The notes under the pieces: model-generated
What the model was told of the DNA's origin: nothing
The model's database searches: none
The model's input: only the letters and a program-made list of their open reading frames with translations
DNA from: Chryseobacterium sp. S0630
GTDB lineage: Bacteria > Bacteroidota > Bacteroidia > Flavobacteriales > Weeksellaceae
Length of the DNA stretch: 64,000 bases
Reading direction: 5' to 3'
NCBI RefSeq assembly: GCF_024158915.1
Contig: NZ_JAMZGF010000017.1
Location: 30,611-94,610, forward strand
Shown: one piece after another, positions 58,639 through 64,000 of the stretch
Layout of the letters: each line of letters opens with the position of its first letter
Position numbering within the stretch: position 1 is the stretch's first letter
Made by a program: the position numbers and the translations under genes

Positions 58639-59119
58639 ATTTTTTCTTAAATACATAATGATCCTTATTCGGACCATCGATCTCTTTTCCTTCCATATCC
58701 AGCTGAATCAGCATATTCTCACCCACTTTATATTTATAGCTGGCAGATTTTCCCTTTAAAGTAATCATGCTTCCTGTAGCATCCCAGATGAAAGATCCTT
58801 TATCCTGGTTCTTTGAATTTCTGTCAAGATATTCTTCTGTAATGCTGAATGTTTTATCATCATTCAATGTCAATGAAGTCTTGATTCCCGGACAATCAGC
58901 ACACGGAACAGTTGCTTCATAAGTACCTGCCCAGTCTAAAGCATTTTCAGAAGTATCTCCGGCTGCTGTAGGAGTTGCTTTTGTAATACTGTCGGTAGCA
59001 GCAGGCTGTACTGCCGTTGCAGAATCTGTAGTAGCGGTTGTTTCAGTGGTTTCCTTTTTAGAACATGAAGCAAGGAATAGAACAGATGTCATTCCCAACA
59101 TGAGCATTTTACTTTTCAT
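58637..59119 (-). CDS. NlpE-like lipoprotein (copper/envelope stress family)
   Basis: 160 residues from the ATG at 59119 (the ATG at 59122 just before is equally possible; the longer frame to 59185 is not a signal peptide). Lipobox LASCSK, an Ala/Thr-rich linker (TTATTDSATAVQPAATDSIT) and the NlpE N-terminal domain: WAGTYEATVPCADCPGI with CxxC, then TSLTLNDDKTFSITEEY. In Enterobacteria NlpE senses surface contact and copper. Here only the N-domain is present, and no Cpx system is nearby. Single gene. Confidence 0.87.
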   Translation of the reverse strand: MKSKMLMLGMTSVLFLASCSKKETTETTATTDSATAVQPAATDSITKATPTAAGDTSENALDWAGTYEATVPCADCPGIKTSLTLNDDKTFSITEEYLDRNSKNQDKGSFIWDATGSMITLKGKSASYKYKVGENMLIQLDMEGKEIDGPNKDHYVFKKK

Positions 59120-59213
59120 CATAATAATTAATTTAAGGATGTTTTTAATAATAAAGTTACTTCCAATCAACAAAAACTGAGCCATAGGGAAGGGATAGGA
59201 TGAGTGAATAAGT

Positions 59214-59465
59214 AGTGAATGGTGAATAGTGAATGGTGAATGGTGAATTTGCTTCGCTTTTCAATTTTTAATGAATTTACTTATTTTTAATTATAAAAAT
59301 TCACTATTCACTTGCGAAGCAAAATTGACCATTGACGATCCAATTTTTGAATGAGTCGTGAATAGTGAATAGTCAATTCACTTCGCTTGTCAATTTTTGA
59401 TGAATTTACTTATTTTTAATTATAAAAATTCACCATTCACTTATGAAGCAAAACTGACCATTGCC
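59214..59465. repeat. Tandemly duplicated composite inverted-repeat element with heptamers
   Basis: Starts with five heptamers (AGTGAAT/GGTGAAT, 59214-59248). Then about 95 bp (59239-59335: TTTGCTTCGC, a shared core ATGAATTTACTTATTTTTAA, TTCACTATTCAC, GCGAAGCAAA, TTGACCATTGAC) is repeated at 59368-59465 with few changes. Each copy has GCTTCGC/GCGAAGC-type inverted ends. It shares words with the 9431-9606 element. It fills the gap before the DPP gene and contains no real gene. Confidence 0.85.
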
Positions 59466-59561
59466 TACCCATATTTTCAAAAACGAACTCTTAATAACTT
59501 TTCTACGTGTTTTATAAAGCCTGTTCCTATTTTTCTTTGTAAATTGGGCAAAATTTTGATT

Positions 59562-61700
59562 ATGACAAAAAAGATACTTTTATCTGTATTTCTTTTGCCA
59601 GCTGCAATGGCATTTGCGCAACAATATGGAGGAATGTGGATTCCTACGGAGCTGAATGAAAAGGAAATGAAGGATTTAGGAATGAAGATTTCTGCAAAAG
59701 ATATTTTCAATCCTCAGAAACCAAGCATTAAAGATGCGGTAGTACAGTTTAATGGCGGATGTACTGCAGAAATTATTTCGCCTAAAGGATTGCTTTTAAC
59801 GAACCATCACTGTGGTTTTGGTCAGATTCAGGCACATTCTACCGTTCAGAATGATCTTCTTTCAAACGGATTCTGGGCAAAAAATACAGAAGGTGAACTT
59901 CCTAACCCGGGAGTAAAAGTAGATTTTATTGTAGATATAAAAGAAGTTACTGATCCAATATTAGATGGTACAGACAATCTTACAGAGCCTGAGCTTACTA
60001 AAAGGATCAACAACAATATTGAGGTGTATAAAAACTCTCAGAAAATTGAATCTTACCAGTCGATCATGGTAAAGCCAATGTATTATGGAAACAAATACTA
60101 TGCTTACACCATCGAAACGTATAAAGATATCCGTCTTGTAGGAGCACCTCCTCAAAGCATCGGGAAATTCGGAAGCGATACGGACAACTGGGTTTGGCCT
60201 AGACATACCGGAGATTTCTCTATGTTCAGAATTTATGCAGACAAGAACAACAAACCTGCAGAATACTCAAAAGACAATGTACCTTACGTTCCAAAACACT
60301 ATTTACCGGTTTCTATCAAAGATAAAAACGAGAACGATTTTACTTTTGTATTCGGATTCCCGGGAAGAACTACAGAATATCTTCCTGCAATTGGGGTAGA
60401 AAAGATCATGAAAGATATTGATCCTGCAAGAATTGCGGTACGTGATGTAGCTTTAAAAACGTTGGACGAAAAAATGCGTGTTGACAATGAAACGCGTATC
60501 AAATATGCATCCAAATATGCTTCAGTAGCGAACTATTGGAAAAAATGGATCGGTGAAGTAGAAGGATTGAAAAAATCCAATGCCGTAGAAAAGAAAGTAA
60601 TGTATGAAGGTTCTTTGGTTGCTAAAAATCCGGAGATCAAGACTACTCTGGATCAGTTGAATAAACTGTACAATGATCAGGCTCCTTATGCATTAAACAA
60701 TGCTTACTATACAGAAGTAATCAGAAATGCAGAGACTTTGAAGCTTGCTGGTGATTATTATGATTTCGTAGCTTCTGTAGAAGCTGGAAGAATGGATGAA
60801 AAGGAACTTTCAAAATTAAAATCAAAATTAACTTCTTTTTATAAGGATTACAGTGCTGAACTTGATGCAAAAGTAACTGCAAAACTATTGGCTTTATACG
60901 TGAATAAAACGGCAACACAGTTTTTACCGGCAGGATTCAACAAGTATAAAGACGAGAATGCTAATATTCCTGTAGTAGAAGATATGTCTAAAAACTCTAT
61001 CATCACAGGAAGAACTGCTGTAAACGGAGGAGCATTGACTACAGATATTGATAAAGCGTTTTCTAATCAGGATAAATTAATCAAGACTTTAAAGAAAGAT
61101 CCAATTTATCAATTATATGTTTCCATGAAAGAAACGTATATGAAAACTGCAGACCCACAATATACTTCTATGCAGGCAAAAATTGATGCCTTACAGAAAA
61201 AGTTTATGGCACAGCAGATGCAGACGGATAAAGACAGAAAATTCTTCCCGGATGCCAACTCAACACTTCGTGTAACGTATGGAAAAGTAAAAGGTTCTAC
61301 TCCTAGAGACGCTGTTTCTTACGGATATCAGACTCACCTTGCAGGGGTAATGGAAAAATATGTTCCTGGAGATTACGAATTTGATGTTCCAAAGAAACTG
61401 ATTGATCTTTACAACAAAAAGGATTTCGGAATCTATAAAGATAAAACAGGTGACGTTCCTGTAGGATTCACTGCTACCAACCACACAACCGGAGGAAACT
61501 CAGGAAGCCCTGCTCTTGATGCCAACGGAAACCTTGTTGGATTGAACTTCGACAGACAGTGGGAAGGAACAATGAGTGATATCAATTATGATCCACGTTT
61601 CAGCAGAAACATCATGGTAGATACAAAATATATCCTTTTCATCATCGATAAGTTCGCTGATTCAAGGTGGCTTGTTGATGAAATGAAAATTATAAAATAA
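59562..61700 (+). CDS. S46 family dipeptidyl-peptidase, DPP11-like
   Basis: 712 residues from the ATG at 59562, where a signal peptide begins (LLSVFLLPAAMAFAQ); the open frame from 59397 runs through a repeat. Catalytic triad: His in LLTNHHCGFG, Asp in GDFSMF, Ser in TGGNSGSPALD. The residue 18 after the Ser is Arg (GLNFDRQWEG), as in DPP11 (Asp/Glu-specific), whereas DPP7 has Gly there (family knowledge). Likely cuts dipeptides from acidic N-termini in the periplasm to feed peptide catabolism. Confidence 0.93.
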   Translation: MTKKILLSVFLLPAAMAFAQQYGGMWIPTELNEKEMKDLGMKISAKDIFNPQKPSIKDAVVQFNGGCTAEIISPKGLLLTNHHCGFGQIQAHSTVQNDLLSNGFWAKNTEGELPNPGVKVDFIVDIKEVTDPILDGTDNLTEPELTKRINNNIEVYKNSQKIESYQSIMVKPMYYGNKYYAYTIETYKDIRLVGAPPQSIGKFGSDTDNWVWPRHTGDFSMFRIYADKNNKPAEYSKDNVPYVPKHYLPVSIKDKNENDFTFVFGFPGRTTEYLPAIGVEKIMKDIDPARIAVRDVALKTLDEKMRVDNETRIKYASKYASVANYWKKWIGEVEGLKKSNAVEKKVMYEGSLVAKNPEIKTTLDQLNKLYNDQAPYALNNAYYTEVIRNAETLKLAGDYYDFVASVEAGRMDEKELSKLKSKLTSFYKDYSAELDAKVTAKLLALYVNKTATQFLPAGFNKYKDENANIPVVEDMSKNSIITGRTAVNGGALTTDIDKAFSNQDKLIKTLKKDPIYQLYVSMKETYMKTADPQYTSMQAKIDALQKKFMAQQMQTDKDRKFFPDANSTLRVTYGKVKGSTPRDAVSYGYQTHLAGVMEKYVPGDYEFDVPKKLIDLYNKKDFGIYKDKTGDVPVGFTATNHTTGGNSGSPALDANGNLVGLNFDRQWEGTMSDINYDPRFSRNIMVDTKYILFIIDKFADSRWLVDEMKIIK

Positions 61701-61771
61701 TTTTAAAAGTTATACCTTTAAGAATCTATTTGAATTTAATTTTGAATAGATTCTTTTTTATTTAAAATAGG

Positions 61772-62770
61772 ATGAAAGACAGGATCATCAATGTTTTGGC
61801 AGCTTTTGAATCTGAGAATATCGGGAAATCATTTCCGCTGGACTATTGTCTGCCGCTTTATCATAGTGTTTCCGATAAAGAACTTCCTCATTTAAAACAT
61901 GTGATCCGTTATAAGACGACTCAACAGTTTGAAAATGATCTGGATTATATCGCAAAACATTTTCAGTTTGTAAACTGGCAGGAGTTTAAAGAATATACGT
62001 CCGGGAATTTCAAACCTCAGAAAAAGATTGCCATGCTCACTTTTGATGACGGCTTCAGAGAATTCTATGATGTTGTAGCTCCCATTCTGGAACGAAAAGG
62101 AATTTATGCCTGTAATTTTATCAATCCCGCTTTCATAGACAATGAAGATATGATGTTCAGATGTAAAGCAAGCCTTCTTGCCGATGCTGCTGAAAAAATA
62201 AAAACCATAGATCCTGAAATTTATTTTATCCTGTCGTTGAAAAATGTAGACAGACGTGTTTTACAAAAGAAAATCTTATCCATAAATTATCAGGAAAAAG
62301 ATATTCTGGATCAGCTTGCAGAAAAATTTGAAATTGATTTTAAGGCTTATTCAAAGGAATTTAAACCTTATTTAACAACAGAAGAATTAAAAGAACTTAC
62401 CAACAAAGGTTTCGGAATTTCTTCGCACAGCTGGGATCATCCGAAATATGGAGATTTATCTTTGAAAGAACAAATGGAAACAACAGATATGACTTTTGAT
62501 TATTTAAAAGAAAATGATTTCCTGTATGAAAGTTTCGCCTTTCCGTTTACCGATTTTGAAGTAAAGAAAGATTTTTTTGATGAACTCTATAAAAATGAAG
62601 AAATCTACTGCAGTTTTGGTTGTGCTGGTGTCAAACTGGACAGTATACAAAGAAACTTTCAACGAATTCCAATGGAAATGGGAGAGAGCGGAGTAGAGAC
62701 CTTAAAAAAGGAAATCGCTTACTTCAGACTGAAAAAACTCATCCATAAAAATACGATTATTAGAGAATGA
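61772..62770 (+). CDS. Polysaccharide deacetylase family protein
   Basis: 332 residues, NodB-like carbohydrate esterase fold. MLTFDDGFREF contains the metal/catalytic Asp pair and SSHSWDHPKYGDL the metal His pair (HxxxH). There is no signal peptide. The C-terminal FQRIPMEMGESGVETLKKEI is part of the usual end. The next gene overlaps by 4 bp (ATGA), so both are translated together, perhaps in surface polysaccharide modification. Confidence 0.88.
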   Translation: MKDRIINVLAAFESENIGKSFPLDYCLPLYHSVSDKELPHLKHVIRYKTTQQFENDLDYIAKHFQFVNWQEFKEYTSGNFKPQKKIAMLTFDDGFREFYDVVAPILERKGIYACNFINPAFIDNEDMMFRCKASLLADAAEKIKTIDPEIYFILSLKNVDRRVLQKKILSINYQEKDILDQLAEKFEIDFKAYSKEFKPYLTTEELKELTNKGFGISSHSWDHPKYGDLSLKEQMETTDMTFDYLKENDFLYESFAFPFTDFEVKKDFFDELYKNEEIYCSFGCAGVKLDSIQRNFQRIPMEMGESGVETLKKEIAYFRLKKLIHKNTIIRE

Positions 62771-63843
62771 TAACGCTGAAAACATTCAATAGAAGGGAAC
62801 TGGAAGATTTTATATCCTCCGGAGATTTTCAGCAATATGATTTTCTTCCCATTACAAGGCACCGTGCACTGTCTCATATTCAAAATCCAAAAGCATCAGA
62901 TAAAGATGTTCTTCTTATTCTGGCTTTCTATGAAGAAAAACTGGTAGGTTACGTAGGATGTTTTCCGGATAATTTTACCATTGATGGAAAAGGAATCCGT
63001 TACGCATGGCTGAGCACTTTATATGTAAACCCTGAATACAGAAAAAAAAGACCGGCAAAAGCATTACTGAAAAGAGTTTTTGAAGAGTACGAGGGCAGAA
63101 TCGCTATTACAGAATTTACTAAAGAAGCCGAAGCACTCTACAATATTATGGGTGTTTTTGAATATGTCTTTCCTAAAGAAGGGAAACGCTATTACTTCAG
63201 AACCGATGCAGCCAAAATGATTCCTGAAAAGAAACCGGGAACAAAACCGTTGAGACCTCTTTTTCAAATTCTGGATGTTGCCGCCAATGGATTGATTTCA
63301 ATAAAGAATCTTACAGCATCAAAACCGGATTTCAAATATGAAGTTCTGGATCAGATCGACAAAGAAAGTGTAGATTTTATTAATGGATTTTCTGGGAGAC
63401 GTGATGCAGATGAAATCAACACTTTTATCAATCATCCTTGGGTTTTGGAAGGAAAAAAAGATGAAAAATACTTCTTTTCAAGTTTTGCTGAGATCTTTAA
63501 ATATTTCTGGATCAAAATTTTCGATCAAAATAATAAGCTCACCTCCTGTTTTCTGTTACAGCTCCGTGATGGCTATCTTAAAATCCCTTACCTTTTTGCA
63601 GATGGTAATTTAGATGAGGTTGTTCGGTTTTTACAGGACTTCATTGTAAGCCATAAAGTAAAAGGTTTTACTTCTTATCAAACCCTATTGAACAAAGAAA
63701 TACAACAGTCAAAAGTATTTTCGCCTATCTACGAACGTGATTTCAAACGGGAATATCTGTTTCACAAAAACCTGCTGGAATTACTTCCTGATCATTTTGA
63801 ACCAAATTATCAGGATGGAGACGGAGATTGTATGATGACGTAA
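62767..63843 (+). CDS. GNAT-type acetyltransferase, probable partner of the deacetylase
   Basis: 358 residues. The GNAT core is near the start (YAWLSTLYVNPEYRKKRPAK, then ALLKRVFEEYEG) and FPKEGKRYYFRTD continues; the second half (SVDFINGFSGRRDADEINTF) is a second domain, perhaps a GNAT-like double. It overlaps the deacetylase gene by 4 bp. An acetylation/deacetylation pair acting on the same polymer is suggested by this arrangement only. Confidence 0.8.
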   Translation: MITLKTFNRRELEDFISSGDFQQYDFLPITRHRALSHIQNPKASDKDVLLILAFYEEKLVGYVGCFPDNFTIDGKGIRYAWLSTLYVNPEYRKKRPAKALLKRVFEEYEGRIAITEFTKEAEALYNIMGVFEYVFPKEGKRYYFRTDAAKMIPEKKPGTKPLRPLFQILDVAANGLISIKNLTASKPDFKYEVLDQIDKESVDFINGFSGRRDADEINTFINHPWVLEGKKDEKYFFSSFAEIFKYFWIKIFDQNNKLTSCFLLQLRDGYLKIPYLFADGNLDEVVRFLQDFIVSHKVKGFTSYQTLLNKEIQQSKVFSPIYERDFKREYLFHKNLLELLPDHFEPNYQDGDGDCMMT

Positions 63844-63853
63844 TAGAATTATA

Positions 63854-63912
63854 AATGATGAATGATAAATGATGAGCTACACATGATCAATGATCAATTA
63901 TCATTTATCACT
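63854..63912. repeat. Short heptamer repeat and ATGATCA palindromes
   Basis: AATGATG, AATGATA, AATGATG (63854-63874), then ATGATCAATGATCA and ATTATCATTTATCA inverted words. Same family of low-complexity intergenic sequence. Confidence 0.65.
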
Positions 63913-63928
63913 GATAAAAAAACAAAGA

Positions 63929-63960
63929 AGCCGTCTCATTTTCCTTGAGGCGGTTTTTGT
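63929..63960 (+). terminator. Terminator after the GNAT gene
   Basis: GCCGTCTCA-ttttcc-TTGAGGCGGT followed by TTTTG; the stem has one mismatch. Only noncoding sequence is seen to the end of the window. Confidence 0.85.
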
Positions 63961-64000
63961 TTATAAACTACCCATATTATTTTTTTAGGATGATTTTTTT

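Noticed and set aside
59397..59561. Longer N-terminus for the S46 peptidase
   Set aside because: The extension reads through the duplicated repeat element; a good signal peptide starts at 59562.
1..64000. tRNA or rRNA genes, prophage, insertion sequences
   Set aside because: No cloverleaf-like T-arm context, rRNA sequence, transposase, integrase or phage structural gene other than the T6SS parts was seen on either strand.

Overview
The window looks like chromosomal DNA of a Bacteroidota species of the Chryseobacterium/Elizabethkingia type (family Weeksellaceae). Reasons: AT-rich DNA, few Shine-Dalgarno sequences, several promoters with the Bacteroidota -7 box TAnnTTTG, a subtype iii type VI secretion system (T6SS) with TssR-like and PKD proteins, a Bacteroidota-style curli cluster, an S46 dipeptidyl-peptidase and a 29-residue basic protein next to HU. 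No tRNA, rRNA, CRISPR array, prophage or insertion sequence was seen.

Layout. 1-1433: end of a glycine betaine/proline ABC transporter operon (minus strand) with a long possible leader. 2-4 kb: DUF1304 membrane protein, Crp/Fnr regulator, DoxX and an AhpD-like protein. 4.4-15.5 kb: mostly stress and metabolism genes: cyclase, two aldo/keto reductases, a four-gene MdaB/SDR/monooxygenase/DJ-1 operon, metallophosphoesterase, LysR regulator, two GNAT acetyltransferases, AlkD-like DNA repair protein, nitronate monooxygenase. 15.6-19.5 kb: Mpl-like Mur ligase, lipoprotein, acyltransferase, NUDIX hydrolase. 20-26.4 kb: curli system (major curlin, CsgB-like, CsgH/CsgE fusion, CsgF, CsgG with an added barrel domain, PD40 lipoprotein) facing a LuxR-type regulator whose receiver lacks the phosphoacceptor Asp. 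26.6-29.5 kb: OsmC, RNase G/E, tiny basic protein, HU. 29.8-52.3 kb: T6SS island. It has a LuxR-type regulator with Glu at the phosphorylation site, four envelope-complex genes, three near-identical hcp genes, two vgrG genes each followed by a candidate cargo/immunity set, clpV and a lytic transglycosylase. Genes for TssB, TssC, TssE, TssF, TssG, TssK and TssN are not in the window. 52.4-64 kb: polA, an SH3-like lipoprotein, a PP2C-like phosphatase, a membrane protein, an Imm22-type immunity protein, MgtC, NlpE, a DPP11-type peptidase, a polysaccharide deacetylase and a GNAT protein.

The most interesting signal is regulatory. All three hcp genes carry, at exactly the same distance (48 bp) from a TAnnTTTG box, two or three copies of a 17-bp dyad spaced exactly 21 bp apart. 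This looks like an activator array for a dispersed hcp regulon. Others: two VgrG-linked modules of unknown cargo with lipoprotein or membrane immunity candidates, a CsgH-CsgE fusion, and many intergenic tandem repeats that always have a 7-bp period although the unit sequence differs between loci.
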